64,000 bases of DNA from Betaproteobacteria bacterium Ga0077532 (GCA_001464895.1 LNEE01000034.1:61189-125188); one strand, 5' to 3'; positions 9,058 through 20,460 are shown, numbered from the stretch's first letter. Translations and numbers: made by a program. Notes: a model not told the origin generated them from the letters alone.

Positions 9058-10188
9058 TTGAGACCGATCAACCTGCTTCTTTCCGTTGCCCTGCTCGCAG
9101 CTTCCAGCGTGGGCGCTGCCGTTCTTTCCCTTTCGGACGGGGCCGACGGTGCCTTCCATCCCATTCACGACATCACGCTCGATCTGCCGGACGATGGGAT
9201 CTTCAATTTCACGTCCATCGAGATCCCGAGCGGTGTCACGGTGCGGTTCCGACGCAACGACGACAACACGCCGGTGTTCCTGCGATCGGTGGGCGCGGTC
9301 TCGATCGCGGGTGTCGTCGACGTGTCGGCAGGGAGCGTGAACCCCGACGATCTTGCCAATCCGGGCCTCGGTTACATCCGACCCGCCACCACCAGCACGG
9401 GCGGCCCGGGGGGAGGCAGCGGTGGCGTGGCGGGCATCGGCGATACCACCTGTGCGGGCCTGGACTGCCGCGACGCCGGACCTGGTTCGGGATTGTCCGG
9501 CGGGCCGGCCGGCGTCACGCCCACGCACGCCGGGGTGAAGGTCTTCGGGGACGCAGGTGGTGGCGGCGGCATGGCAACACCAGGGGACACCGCGGTCCGC
9601 TACACGACTGGCGCGGCGGGCGCGCCGGCCGTCCCGTTTCCGAATCCCTTCGACGGGGGATCGGGGGGCGGTGGCGGTAGCGGCTGGTACTTCTTCGGCG
9701 TGCAGCTCGCGGGCGGATCCGGCGGCGGTGGCGGCGGTGCGCTGCACATCTCGACGCCCGAGACGATCACCGTCGCGGGGAGTCTGCTGGCGCTCGGCGC
9801 CAACGGGGGATGGGCATTCGCGAATGCCGGCGGGCAGGGTGGTCCTGGCGGGGGCGGCAGTGGGGGCGGCATCGCGCTGGTCGGCGGCACGACGGTGACA
9901 CTGCTCAACACGGCGCTCGTCGATACGTCGGGAGGTTACGGCGGCGGTCTGAGCACCCAGACCTACACGTTCGATCCGCGGGCCTTCGAGAACGGGGCCC
10001 GCGGCGGCCTGGGATACCTCTACGTGGAGAGCCCGCAGATCGCGCTCGACGGGACCTTGATTGCCTCGGTGGTGGCCGTGCCCGAACCGGGTACCTGGGC
10101 GCTCATGGTCGGTGGCCTCGGGCTGATCCTCTCGGCGGGTCGCTGCCGCACACGACGTCGCGCGGTGCCCGATCGCGAGCCGACGTGA
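9058..10188 (+). CDS. glycine-rich PEP-CTERM sorting-domain protein
   Basis: A 376-residue exported protein. It begins at a TTG (9058) that has GGAG nine bases upstream; the nearby ATG at 9053 runs straight into a stop. The N-terminus RPINLLLSVALLAASSVGA is a signal peptide. The central region (about residues 110-300) is very rich in Gly, with runs such as GGSGGGGGSGWYFFG. The C-terminus has the sorting signal VPEPGTWALMVGGLGLILSA followed by a basic tail (RCRTRRR). In the PEP-CTERM/exosortase system such proteins are cleaved, anchored or secreted, often with exopolysaccharide. No exosortase gene lies in this window. The passenger function is unknown. Confidence 0.85.
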   Translation: MRPINLLLSVALLAASSVGAAVLSLSDGADGAFHPIHDITLDLPDDGIFNFTSIEIPSGVTVRFRRNDDNTPVFLRSVGAVSIAGVVDVSAGSVNPDDLANPGLGYIRPATTSTGGPGGGSGGVAGIGDTTCAGLDCRDAGPGSGLSGGPAGVTPTHAGVKVFGDAGGGGGMATPGDTAVRYTTGAAGAPAVPFPNPFDGGSGGGGGSGWYFFGVQLAGGSGGGGGGALHISTPETITVAGSLLALGANGGWAFANAGGQGGPGGGGSGGGIALVGGTTVTLLNTALVDTSGGYGGGLSTQTYTFDPRAFENGARGGLGYLYVESPQIALDGTLIASVVAVPEPGTWALMVGGLGLILSAGRCRTRRRAVPDREPT

Positions 10189-10232
10189 TCATTCCGTACG
10201 TTGCTCGGTCGGCGTCGCGTGCGGTGATGCCG

Positions 10233-11075
10233 TCAACTGTCCTCGGCCTCGATGCGGTCCCATAGCGCCCGGATCATGTCCTTCATCATCAGCGCCTCCT
10301 GCCAGCGGTCGGACAGCTCGTAGCCGTCCGCGCCGGTGATCGCATACTCCTTCGGGCCCAGTTCGCAGAGGAACGTGAAGGTGGCGTCCGGCGGCGCGCG
10401 GCGGCGCCAGCTGCGGAGGCCGTACTCCCACCATTGCATGAAGAGATCGACCCAGTGCTGCATGGTCGGGAAGCTGATCTGCACTTGGATCTGCTCGCGG
10501 CTCGCGACGCGCCCGTGGAAGCCCCAGCAGTGGTCGAGGACGCGGTGCATGAGCGCGTGGTTCTCGTCCGACACCGGGTACCAGAACTCGCGGCCGACGA
10601 GATAGTGCGAGAGGTCGCCCGTGAGCCGCAGATCCGGGAAGCAGTCGAGCAGTCGCAGCGTGAAGAAGAGGTCCGTCGTCATGCGGTCGCGGTGCGTCTC
10701 GATGTGCACCGGTACCTTCGCGTCGTGGGCGAGGCGCCGCCAGCCCTCGATGTACGGGATGCATTCCTCGAGCGAGTACGGGCGCACGTCGGGCTGCAGG
10801 TTCACGTGGTCCGCGCCGAACTCCGCGACGTACTCGAGCGTGGTCTTCAGGTCGTCGACCGTCTTCGGATAGCACTGGGCCTGCCAGCTCATTCCGTGGG
10901 CACGCAGGAAGCTGGTGACTTCCTTCACGAAATCGCGCTCGATGAACCGCACGCCGCAGCCATCGAAGCCCGCGTCGCGGATCATGGCGAGCTTCTCGTC
11001 GAGCGACCATTCGAGGCCGTCGGGACGGCGCCGCTCCATGGCCCACAGCGACTGGTAGATCAGCAGCTTCTGCAT
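10233..11075 (-). CDS. sugar phosphate isomerase/epimerase-like TIM-barrel protein
   Basis: A 280-residue protein resembling xylose-isomerase-like (AP_endonuc_2) enzymes. The first helix-strand unit is EWSLDEKLAMIRDAGFDGCG, later 'VPVHIETHRDRMTTDLFFTL' supplies a metal-ligand Glu, and 'LRLTGDLSHYLVG' supplies an Asp/His pair typical of the barrel. These enzymes isomerise or epimerise sugars, inosose or related polyols using a divalent metal. It is the last gene of a five-gene operon, 23 bp downstream of fghA. That context suggests action on the product left after formaldehyde release by the operon's dioxygenase, which is inference. The specific substrate is not determinable from sequence. Confidence 0.75.
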   Translation of the reverse strand: MQKLLIYQSLWAMERRRPDGLEWSLDEKLAMIRDAGFDGCGVRFIERDFVKEVTSFLRAHGMSWQAQCYPKTVDDLKTTLEYVAEFGADHVNLQPDVRPYSLEECIPYIEGWRRLAHDAKVPVHIETHRDRMTTDLFFTLRLLDCFPDLRLTGDLSHYLVGREFWYPVSDENHALMHRVLDHCWGFHGRVASREQIQVQISFPTMQHWVDLFMQWWEYGLRSWRRRAPPDATFTFLCELGPKEYAITGADGYELSDRWQEALMMKDMIRALWDRIEAEDS

Positions 11076-11098
11076 GGAACGGTCCTCCGGTGAACGAA

Positions 11099-11940
11099 CT
11101 ACGCGCAGAGGGTCTGCGCGTTATGCCGCAGGTGGTCTTCCACGAACGTCGCGATGAAGAAATAGCCGTGGTCGTACCCGCCGTGGCGGCGCAGCGTGAG
11201 GCTCTGACCCGACTCAGCGCAGGCCGCCTCGAAGGCCTCCGGGTGCAGTTGCTCCACGAGGAATTTGTCCGCGAGGCCCTGATCGACGAGGATGCGGCCG
11301 CTGAACGGGCGCTCGCGCACGAGAACGGTCGCGTCGTACCGGGACCACGGCTGCGAGTCGTCACCCAGATAGCCGCCGAACGCCTTCCGTCCCCACGGGC
11401 ACTGCGTCGGCGCGCAGATCGGTGCGAAGGCCGACACCGACCGGTAGATGTCGGGGTTGCGCAGTGCGCAGACCAGCGCGCCATGCCCGCCCATCGAGTG
11501 CCCGAAGATGCCCTGCCGATCGATGTCAGCAGGGAAGTTGTGCGCGATGATCGTCGGCAGTTCGCGCGTCACGTGGCTGTACATGCGGTAGTGCGTCGAC
11601 CAGGGCGCCGCGGTGGCGTCGACGTAGAAACCCGCCCCGACGCCGAAGTCCCAGGCATCGGACTCGCCGGCGATGTTCGCGCCGCGCGGGCTGGTGTCCG
11701 GGCACACGAGCATCAAGCCGAGTTCCGCTGCGACCCGCTGCGCGCCGGCCTTGATCGCGAAGGTCTCCTCGGTGCAGGTGAGGCCCGCGAGGTACACCAG
11801 CACCGGTACGCGTCCGGTCTGCGCCTGCGGCGGTTGATACACCGCGAAGCGCATGTCGAGGCCGATCTCCGCGGAGGGATGCGAGTAGTAGCCCTGCACC
11901 CCGCCGAAGCAGCGATGCTCCGAGATGACTTTCAGCGTCA

Positions 11941-11941
<1 letters not shown>
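11099..11941 (-). CDS. fghA: S-formylglutathione hydrolase
   Basis: A 280-residue alpha/beta hydrolase of the esterase D family. It hydrolyses S-formylglutathione to formate and glutathione, the second step of glutathione-dependent formaldehyde oxidation. Visible motifs are 'VYLAGLTCTEETFAIKAGAQ', 'CPDTSPRGANIAGESD', the nucleophile elbow GHSMGGHGAL, an Asp in VDQGLADKFL and the catalytic His in YDHGYFF. The start codon overlaps the stop of the upstream adhC by one base (TGATG), so translation is probably coupled. Confidence 0.94.
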
Positions 11942-13053
<1,112 letters not shown>

Positions 13054-13068
13054 GGTGGGGCTCCTCGG

Positions 13069-13905
13069 TCAGGAAATGCGGCGTTTCAGTTCGGGCGGGT
13101 TCGCGGACTTCTCGCGGAACTCTTCCGCCGAGCCCGCGAACTTCACGCCGGCCCGCTTGATGGCGCCATCGTCGACCTTCTCGATGGGGGTGTAGAACGG
13201 GTGATGGTGTTCGAGGTATGGGTTGTTGCGCGCCGCGTTGTAGCAGTGGAGCACCGTCCAGCGGCGATTCTGCGAGCGGTTCTGATCGGACCGGTGCAGG
13301 ACGTTGCTGTGGAAGAAGAGACCGTCGCCGGGCTCCATCTCCGCGAACTCGATGGGCATGCGCTTCAGGATCTCCTCCACGCGCCTGGGATCCGCACCCA
13401 CCTGCTCGCCCGGCAGCACGCCGTGCTCGATACGGCCGCAATGGTGCGAGCCCTTCACGACCTGCAGGCAACCGTTCTCGCGGGTGCTGCGGTCGAGTGC
13501 GACCATCACGCTCGCCATGTAGGGAAACACGCAGCCGTTGTGGTACCAGTAACCGTAGTCCTGGTGCCATTCCCAGGCACCGCCCTCGAGCGGTTCCTTC
13601 GCGGTCAGCTTCGAGTGGTAGTGATACACCTCACCGCCCAGCAGATCCTCCATGGTGTCGACCACGCGGTGCGAGCGCGCGGCGAGACCGTAGACGCTGT
13701 CGCCGGGATGGTTCCACGTCGCCATGCGCGTCGCCTTGCCGGAGGCGTCGTTCCGGTTGTACAGCCGGCTGCGCATCGACTCGTCGTTCTCGATGGCCGT
13801 GCGCAGGATGGCGATCTCTTCGTCGTCGAAGAGCTTGCGCACCATGATGTAGCCGTCGCGTTCGTAGTCCGCACGCTGCTGCGGGGTGAGGATGGATCCG
13901 GTCAT
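13069..13905 (-). CDS. PhyH-family Fe(II)/2-oxoglutarate dioxygenase
   Basis: A 278-residue member of the phytanoyl-CoA dioxygenase (PhyH) family. These non-heme iron enzymes hydroxylate a substrate while decarboxylating 2-oxoglutarate. The iron-binding His-x-Asp is in WEWHQDYGYWYHNG (His114, Asp116). The distal His lies in FFHSNVLHRSDQNRSQNRR (probably His204), with the 2-oxoglutarate-binding Arg just after it. The region around WHQDYG resembles ectoine hydroxylase, but no ectoine genes are nearby. The start at 13905 is the Met preceding the usual N-terminal helix; an upstream extension in frame reads through the GntR gene in another frame. It lies 56 bp after gntR and 15 bp before frmA, so its reaction may release formaldehyde. 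Confidence 0.88.
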   Translation of the reverse strand: MTGSILTPQQRADYERDGYIMVRKLFDDEEIAILRTAIENDESMRSRLYNRNDASGKATRMATWNHPGDSVYGLAARSHRVVDTMEDLLGGEVYHYHSKLTAKEPLEGGAWEWHQDYGYWYHNGCVFPYMASVMVALDRSTRENGCLQVVKGSHHCGRIEHGVLPGEQVGADPRRVEEILKRMPIEFAEMEPGDGLFFHSNVLHRSDQNRSQNRRWTVLHCYNAARNNPYLEHHHPFYTPIEKVDDGAIKRAGVKFAGSAEEFREKSANPPELKRRIS

Positions 13906-13961
13906 CGTGGCCTCCGTCGTTCGTGTTGTCGTGATTCGAGTGTGGTGCCCGGCGCGGGACG

Positions 13962-14684
13962 TCAGTGCGCGCGGGAGGTGGTGGCAAGTCGCGCGGCGGC
14001 GCCCGCCAGATGCGCGAGCACAGCCGCGCGTGCGTCTTCCGGGGCCCGGCGACGGATCGCATCGACGATCCGCGCGTGCTCGCTGCGGACCTCGGCCTCG
14101 AAGGCGGGCGACCGCGCCTCGTTCGTGTGGGTGATGTGGATGGCGCCCCGCAGGTACTGTCCGAGGAACGACCACGTGGAGCAGAGCAGCCGGTTGCCCG
14201 AGGCCTCGGCAATGGCCTGGTGGAACGCGAGGTCCTCCTCCACGCCGTCGGACCCGCGCGATGCGGCGCCGTCGACGGCCTTGAGGGCGGCCTGCACGGC
14301 GGCCATCGCGCTGCGGGTCCGACGAACGGCCGCGAGTGCAGCGATCTCGGTCTCGACGGCGCGACGCAGCTCGTAGAGTTCCTCGAGGGTGGTGCTGGAT
14401 TCGTGGACCTTCGGATCCAGTCGCAGTGGCGTGAGTGGCCGGCCCTCGGGGACGAAGAGCCCGGACCCCTGCAACGAGACGACGAGCCCCTCGGACTTGA
14501 GCCGCGATACCGCCTCGCGCACGACGGCGCGGCTGACGCCGAAGCCTTCGGCCAGTGCCGTCTCGGTGGGCAGGCGAGCCCCGGCGGGGAAGCGCTGTTC
14601 GGTGATCGCCGTTCGCAACTCGTCTGCCACGCGCTCGGAGAGGCGTTGACCGCGACCGATGAACGGGAGGTCTGGAGCTTTCAT
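13962..14684 (-). CDS. GntR-family regulator, FadR/FCD subfamily
   Basis: A 240-residue repressor or activator. The N-terminal winged helix-turn-helix spans about residues 10-75, with RLPTETALAEGFGVSRAVV and REAVSRLKSEGLV typical of GntR. The C-terminal FCD domain has the metal/ligand residues Asp and His in EEDLAFHQAI, His in SEHARIVDAI and His in AVLAHLAGA. FCD regulators usually sense small carboxylates or sugar acids. It is the first gene of the five-gene formaldehyde operon. A perfect palindrome of the FadR-type class lies 27 bp before its start, so autoregulation and control of the operon are likely. Confidence 0.9.
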   Translation of the reverse strand: MKAPDLPFIGRGQRLSERVADELRTAITEQRFPAGARLPTETALAEGFGVSRAVVREAVSRLKSEGLVVSLQGSGLFVPEGRPLTPLRLDPKVHESSTTLEELYELRRAVETEIAALAAVRRTRSAMAAVQAALKAVDGAASRGSDGVEEDLAFHQAIAEASGNRLLCSTWSFLGQYLRGAIHITHTNEARSPAFEAEVRSEHARIVDAIRRRAPEDARAAVLAHLAGAAARLATTSRAH

Positions 14685-14710
14685 TCGTCGGATGCTAGCA
14701 GACCTGGTCG

Positions 14711-14723
14711 GTTGTCTGACAAC
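14711..14723. promoter_or_regulatory. FadR-type GntR operator palindrome
   Basis: GTTGTCTGACAAC is a perfect 13-bp inverted repeat with a central T. Its core TTGTCTGACAA fits the FadR-subfamily consensus T-N-G-T-N3-A-C-N-A exactly. It sits 27 bp upstream of the gntR start codon, where a bound regulator would block or contact RNA polymerase. Binding is inferred from the match and the position. Confidence 0.7.
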
Positions 14724-14778
14724 TTTGCCGAGAGGTGTGGCGCCCCCGGCCCGCGGCTGGGAGCTTGCGTAGAGCATG

Positions 14779-14942
14779 ATCAAGGGGAGGGCACCATATA
14801 TATATCCCCCGGTGGATGCGCTACTCACCGTTGAAGTGGGCGTGATTCCTGTAGGAGCGGGCCATGCCCGCGAAAGCAATGGTTCCGGTTGAAGCGTTTC
14901 CTCGCACTCACCGCTTTCGGGGCCATGGGCCCCTCCTACAGG
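14779..14942. repeat. Family-2 repeat remnant followed by BIME
   Basis: The left part (CAAGGGGAGGGCACCATATA, then TATATCCCCCGGTGGATGCG) is a diverged end of the composite family-2 repeat. A complete BIME follows from 14850 to 14942, with arm TGTAGGAGCGGGCCATGCCC and inverted arm ending GGGCCCCTCCTACA. It lies between surE and gntR, both on the minus strand. Confidence 0.8.
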
Positions 14943-14960
14943 ACCAGATCCACCGTGCGC

Positions 14961-15068
14961 GGCGCATCCACCGGGGGATATACAAGGGGTCCTCCCCTTG
15001 TTGGTACGACCTGCGGCCAACCCGCCGCGGGCCACCGGCCCGAGAGGAGGCCATGGGTCCCTCCTACC
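14961..15068. repeat. Family-2 composite repeat, inverted orientation
   Basis: This is the reverse complement of the family-2 units near 8277 and 55,494. It contains GGGGGATATACAAGGGG, the hairpin ACAAGGGG-TCCT-CCCCTTGT, and ends in a REP arm, GGCCATGGGTCCCTCCTAC. With the preceding remnant it makes a large imperfect inverted arrangement around a BIME. Confidence 0.8.
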
Positions 15069-15092
15069 AGGGCGTCGCCGGTTCGGTACGCG

Positions 15093-15857
15093 TCACCCCA
15101 ACGCGTCGCGCAATCCGTCCAGGCTCGCGTGGTGCGTGAGATCGCTCCCCAGAGGCGTCACCGTCACCCACCCTTGCAACGCCGCGCCCACGTCGGTCGC
15201 CGGGTCGGTCTGGCCCCTTTCGTGGCCGAAGCTCAGCCACGCGTAGGGGAACTGCCGCGGGTCGATCCTTTCGCTCACGTCGATCCACATGCGATCCCAG
15301 CGCCCCTGCGGTACGACGCGCACGCCCTTCACCTCGGACGGCGCGACGTCGGGAATGTTGATGTTGTGACACACGCCCGGCGGGACCGGCGCGGCCATCA
15401 GCCGGCGGATGAGATCCGGGCAGACGGCCTCGGCGGTGTCCCAGCGCAGCTCGCGGCCGGGGTTGAAGCACAGGCTGATCGCAAGGCCCCGGATCCCGGA
15501 CTGCGCGGCCTGCATCGCACCGGCGACCGTGCCGGAGTACGTGATGTCGTCGCCCACGTTGTGGCCACGGTTCACGCCCGAGAGCACGAGATTCGGCGGG
15601 TGATCCTTCATGAGGCTGCGGAGCGCTACGACCACGCAGTCGGTGGGCGAGCCCTTCACCAGCGAGAAGCGTTTCTCCTCGAGCTGGCGCACGCGTACGG
15701 GTTCACCCACGGTGACGGAGCGGCTGGCGCCGGAGCGCTCGAAATCGGGGGCAACGATCCAGACATCGTCGGAGATTGCCCGGGCGACGCGCTCCATGGC
15801 GACCAGGCCGGGGGCGTAGATACCGTCGTCGTTCGTGATGAGGATGCGGAGGGACAT
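15093..15857 (-). CDS. surE: 5'/3'-nucleotidase SurE
   Basis: A 254-residue metal-dependent nucleoside-monophosphate phosphatase of standard length. The start [20 protein letters not shown] contains the metal-binding Asp-Asp. Further motifs are [15 protein letters not shown], '[11 protein letters not shown]' and the signature '[23 protein letters not shown]' with its active-site Asn and Ser. SurE acts in stationary-phase survival and nucleotide homeostasis. In many proteobacteria surE is followed by pcm, nlpD and rpoS. Here it is followed by repeats and gntR instead, so the usual cluster is broken up. Confidence 0.95.
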   Translation of the reverse strand: MSLRILITNDDGIYAPGLVAMERVARAISDDVWIVAPDFERSGASRSVTVGEPVRVRQLEEKRFSLVKGSPTDCVVVALRSLMKDHPPNLVLSGVNRGHNVGDDITYSGTVAGAMQAAQSGIRGLAISLCFNPGRELRWDTAEAVCPDLIRRLMAAPVPPGVCHNINIPDVAPSEVKGVRVVPQGRWDRMWIDVSERIDPRQFPYAWLSFGHERGQTDPATDVGAALQGWVTVTPLGSDLTHHASLDGLRDALG

Positions 15858-16075
15858 GTCGTGGGGGCACTCGGGAAGTGGGCGCGCCGGATCGCTGGAT
15901 CCGTGGCATCGCGGGGAGCGCGGAATCTAGCACGGTGCCGGACCCGATCCGGGCGACGCATGTGCGGGGTCTGGTGACCGCAGTACACTCCGGAGTCCCG
16001 CGGAGCACCGGCCATGCATGGCGGTCCGGCGCATTCGCACCCGTACTCACAAAGACCCGCACCGAGGAGCCAGTC

Positions 16076-17254
<1,179 letters not shown>

Positions 17255-17357
17255 TGTTCGGCGGGGCCGAGACCCGGTCCCGCGTATCCCGAATGTTCGC
17301 CGGGGTCAGGGTCCAGACCTGATCCCGGTTTTCACGAAACCCCTCCGGAGAACCCCC

Positions 17358-18536
17358 ATGTCCGAAGCCTTCATCGTCGCCGCAGGGCGCACCGCCGGTG
17401 GCCGTCGCGGTGGCCGTCTGTCCGGTTGGCATCCCGTCGATCTCGCCGCCGCCGTCATCGATGCGATCGTCGCGCGGGTCGGCTGCGATCCCGCGCTCGT
17501 GGAAGATGTCGTGATGGGTTGCGTGAGCCAGGTAGGCGAGCAGTCCACGAACGTCGCGCGCAATGCCGTCCTCGCGTCCTGTCTGCCCGAGTCCGTGCCC
17601 GGCACCTCGCTCGACCGCCAGTGCGGATCGTCCCAGCAGGCGCTGCACTTCGCGGCCCAGGCCGTGATGTCGGGGACGATGGATGTCGTGATCGCCGGCG
17701 GCGTCGAGAGCATGACCCGCGTGCCGATGTTCACCTCGTCGGCGCTGCCCCAGAAGAACGGCATGGGGACCTACATGAGCCCCGCCATGCGCGCCCGGTA
17801 TCCGGGGGTCGAGTTCAGCCAGTTCACCGGCGCCGAGATGATGGCCCGCAAGTACGACCTCCCGAAGGAGGCGCTCGATGCCTACGCCTTCCGCAGTCAT
17901 CAGCGCGCCATCGAGGCCACGAAGGCGGGTCGATTCACCGAGGAGATCATTCCCGTCGAAGTGCGCGCCCAGGACGGCACGCCGCAGGGTGAGCAGCATC
18001 AGGTGGACGAAGGCATCCGCTTCGACGCGTCGCTCGAGGGCATCGCTGGCGTGAAGCTTCTGGCCGAGGGTGGCCGGGTCACCGCAGCCACAGCGAGCCA
18101 GATCTGCGACGGCGCGACGGCGGTCATGGTCGTCAGCGCCCGCGGATTGAAGCAGCTGGGCGTCGAGCCCATCGCCCGCGTGCACCACATGTCCGTGCTC
18201 GGTCACGATCCGGTGATCATGCTCGAAGCACCGATTCCCGCGACCGAGCGCGCGCTGAAGAAGGCGGGCATGAGCATCGGCGACATCGATCTCTACGAAG
18301 TGAACGAGGCGTTCGCCCCGGTGCCGCTGGCGTGGCTGAAGTCCCTCGGTGCGGACCCCGACCGACTCAACGTGAACGGCGGCGCCATCGCCCTCGGGCA
18401 TCCCCTCGGAGCCTCGGGCACCAAGCTCGCGACCACGCTGATCCACGCGCTGAAGCAGCGCGGTGGCCGCTTCGGACTGCAGACCATGTGCGAAGGCGGC
18501 GGCATGGCGAACGTCACGATCTTCGAGCGGCTCTGA
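17358..18536 (+). CDS. acetyl-CoA C-acetyltransferase family thiolase
   Basis: A second 392-residue thiolase, clearly different in sequence from its neighbour, so this is not a recent duplication. Active-site motifs are DRQCGSSQQALHFAAQ (Cys), GGAIALGHPLGASG (His) and CEGGGMANVTIFERL (Cys). The GSSQQA form of the first motif, in place of the classic GSGLQA or SSGLQT, is common in steroid-like or long-chain-substrate thiolases. Together with the previous gene it could serve successive rounds or different substrates of one degradation route. Confidence 0.88.
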   Translation: MSEAFIVAAGRTAGGRRGGRLSGWHPVDLAAAVIDAIVARVGCDPALVEDVVMGCVSQVGEQSTNVARNAVLASCLPESVPGTSLDRQCGSSQQALHFAAQAVMSGTMDVVIAGGVESMTRVPMFTSSALPQKNGMGTYMSPAMRARYPGVEFSQFTGAEMMARKYDLPKEALDAYAFRSHQRAIEATKAGRFTEEIIPVEVRAQDGTPQGEQHQVDEGIRFDASLEGIAGVKLLAEGGRVTAATASQICDGATAVMVVSARGLKQLGVEPIARVHHMSVLGHDPVIMLEAPIPATERALKKAGMSIGDIDLYEVNEAFAPVPLAWLKSLGADPDRLNVNGGAIALGHPLGASGTKLATTLIHALKQRGGRFGLQTMCEGGGMANVTIFERL

Positions 18537-18601
18537 GCGGAAGGAATGTCCCGCCGCACCTGCGCTGACTCGTCCCGCCCCGCTCGACCGCCCGAACAGG
18601 A

Positions 18602-20428
18602 ATGCCGCCCGCCATGAGCCCGTCCAGCACCATCGTCAATCGTCGCGATCTCGATTTCCTTCTCTACGAACTGCTCGAGGTCGAGACGCTCTGCTTCCGT
18701 GACCGCTTCCGGGAGCACTCCCGCGAGACCTTCGGTGCGGTGCTCGACACCGCGCTCGCCATCGCAACCGAGAAGTTCGCGCCCCACGCCCGCAAGGCGG
18801 ACGAGAACGAGCCGCGCTTCGAGGACGGAAAGGTCGTGATGATTCCGGAGGTCGCCGAGGCCCTCGCGGCGTTCAACGAGGCCGGTTTCCTCTCGGCCGG
18901 GTTCGACGCGGAGCACGGCGGCATGCAGCTCCCGGCTTCTGTACTGCAGGCGGCGTTGGCGGTGTTCCACGCGGCGAACGTCGGCACGGCCGCGTATCCG
19001 TTCCTGACGATCGCCAACGCGAACCTCCTCAGCCACTTCGGCACACCCGATCAGCGCGCGAAGTACCTCCCCCACCTGCTGTCCGGTCGGTTCTACGGGA
19101 CGATGTGCCTGTCCGAGCCCCAGGCGGGTTCTTCGCTCGCGGACATCGTCACGCGTGCGGAGCCGCAGGCCGACGGTACCTATCGCTTGTTCGGCCAGAA
19201 GATGTGGATCTCCGCGGGCGATCACGAGCTGTCCGAGAACATCGTCCATCTCGTCCTCGCGAAGATCCCCGGCGGCCCGCCCGGCGTGAAGGGCATCTCG
19301 CTCTTCCTCGTGCCAAAGCGGCACATGAACGAGGACGGCACGCTGGGCGCGCGCAACGACGTCGCGCTGGCCGGCCTGAATCACAAGATGGGCTATCGCG
19401 GCACCACCAACTGCGTGCTCAATTTCGGCGAGAAGGACGGCGCCGTCGGTGAACTCGTGGGCGAGGCGCACAAAGGCCTTGCGTGCATGTTCCACATGAT
19501 GAACGAGGCCCGCATCGGCGTCGGGCTCGGGGCGGCGATGCTCGGCTACACCGGCTACCTGCACGCGCTCGCCTACGCACGCGACCGTGCCCAGGGCCGC
19601 CCCGTGCTCGCGAAGGACCCGACGCGACCGCAAGTGAAGCTCGTCGAGCATCCCGATGTACGCCGGATGCTGCTCGCGCAGAAGGCGTACGTGGAGGGCG
19701 GTCTCGCGCTGTGCCTCTACGCCGCGAAGCTCGTCGACGAGGCGAACACGGCCGAGGACGATCGCAAGCGCCGCGGCGCGAAGCTGCTGCTCGAAGTGCT
19801 GACACCCATCGTCAAGGCGTGGCCGTCGCAATGGTGTCTCGAAGCCAACAACCTCGCCATCCAGGTGCACGGCGGCTACGGCTACACGCGCGAGTATCCG
19901 GTCGAGCGCTTCTACCGCGACAACCGGCTGAACCCGATCCACGAAGGCACGAACGGCATCCAGGCGCTGGACCTTCTCGGGCGCAAGGTCGGCATGGACG
20001 ACGGCGCGGCGATCCAGCGGCTCGCCATGGCCATCGACCTCACGGCCCGCGAGGCCCGCGCGTGCGAGTCGGCGGAACTGCGCGACTGCGGGCAGAAGCT
20101 GACCGACGCGTTCGCCAACGTGATGGAAGTCGTGCGCAACACGCTGTGCGCCACGGACAAGGGACACGCGGAACTGGCGCTGGCGAATGCGCACGTGTTT
20201 CTCGAGATGACCGGGCACGTGGTGGTCGCGTGGATCTGGTTGCAGCAGGCGCTGGTGGCGGTGCGCAGCCTCAAGGACGCGACCGACGGCGACCGCGATT
20301 TCTATCAGGGCAAGCTGCAGGCGGCGTCGTATTTCTTCCGCTGGGAACTGCCGAAGACCGCGCACTGGTACCAGCTGATGAACGACATGGACAACACGTG
20401 CCTGGAGATGCAGGACGCGTGGTTCTAG
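18602..20428 (+). CDS. long-form acyl-CoA dehydrogenase (DmdC-like architecture)
   Basis: A 608-residue flavoprotein, longer than the 380-residue classical enzymes. The order is an N-terminal extension (about residues 1-60), the dehydrogenase N, middle and C domains (FAD region 'MCLSEPQAGSSLADIVTRAE', 'KMWISAGDHELSENIVH'), the HGGYGYTREYPVERFYRD motif, the catalytic-Glu region NPIHEGTNGIQALDLLGRK, and a C-terminal helical domain of about 120 residues. This is the layout of the 3-methylmercaptopropionyl-CoA dehydrogenase (DmdC)-like family, whose members act on varied acyl-CoAs. It shares strand and spacing with the two thiolases. A second in-frame Met lies at 18614. Confidence 0.88.
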   Translation: MPPAMSPSSTIVNRRDLDFLLYELLEVETLCFRDRFREHSRETFGAVLDTALAIATEKFAPHARKADENEPRFEDGKVVMIPEVAEALAAFNEAGFLSAGFDAEHGGMQLPASVLQAALAVFHAANVGTAAYPFLTIANANLLSHFGTPDQRAKYLPHLLSGRFYGTMCLSEPQAGSSLADIVTRAEPQADGTYRLFGQKMWISAGDHELSENIVHLVLAKIPGGPPGVKGISLFLVPKRHMNEDGTLGARNDVALAGLNHKMGYRGTTNCVLNFGEKDGAVGELVGEAHKGLACMFHMMNEARIGVGLGAAMLGYTGYLHALAYARDRAQGRPVLAKDPTRPQVKLVEHPDVRRMLLAQKAYVEGGLALCLYAAKLVDEANTAEDDRKRRGAKLLLEVLTPIVKAWPSQWCLEANNLAIQVHGGYGYTREYPVERFYRDNRLNPIHEGTNGIQALDLLGRKVGMDDGAAIQRLAMAIDLTAREARACESAELRDCGQKLTDAFANVMEVVRNTLCATDKGHAELALANAHVFLEMTGHVVVAWIWLQQALVAVRSLKDATDGDRDFYQGKLQAASYFFRWELPKTAHWYQLMNDMDNTCLEMQDAWF

Positions 20429-20460
20429 ACTGGCGGCGATCCCTGCAGAGGAGTCTGGTC

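Noticed and set aside
8236..9061. Open frames of 238-256 codons across the repeat block
   Set aside because: They repeat the same peptide (CRSGPCPRKRWFRS, VGAGHARESDGSG) because they read through tandem palindromes. There is no Shine-Dalgarno and no family.
13069..13905. Ectoine hydroxylase
   Set aside because: The WHQDYG motif is similar, but no ectABC genes are nearby and the gene sits in a formaldehyde operon.
17256..17350. Short near-duplicate (ATGTTCGSCGGGG) between the two thiolase genes
   Set aside because: Only two imperfect copies of about 20 bp; too weak to call a repeat or a regulatory site.
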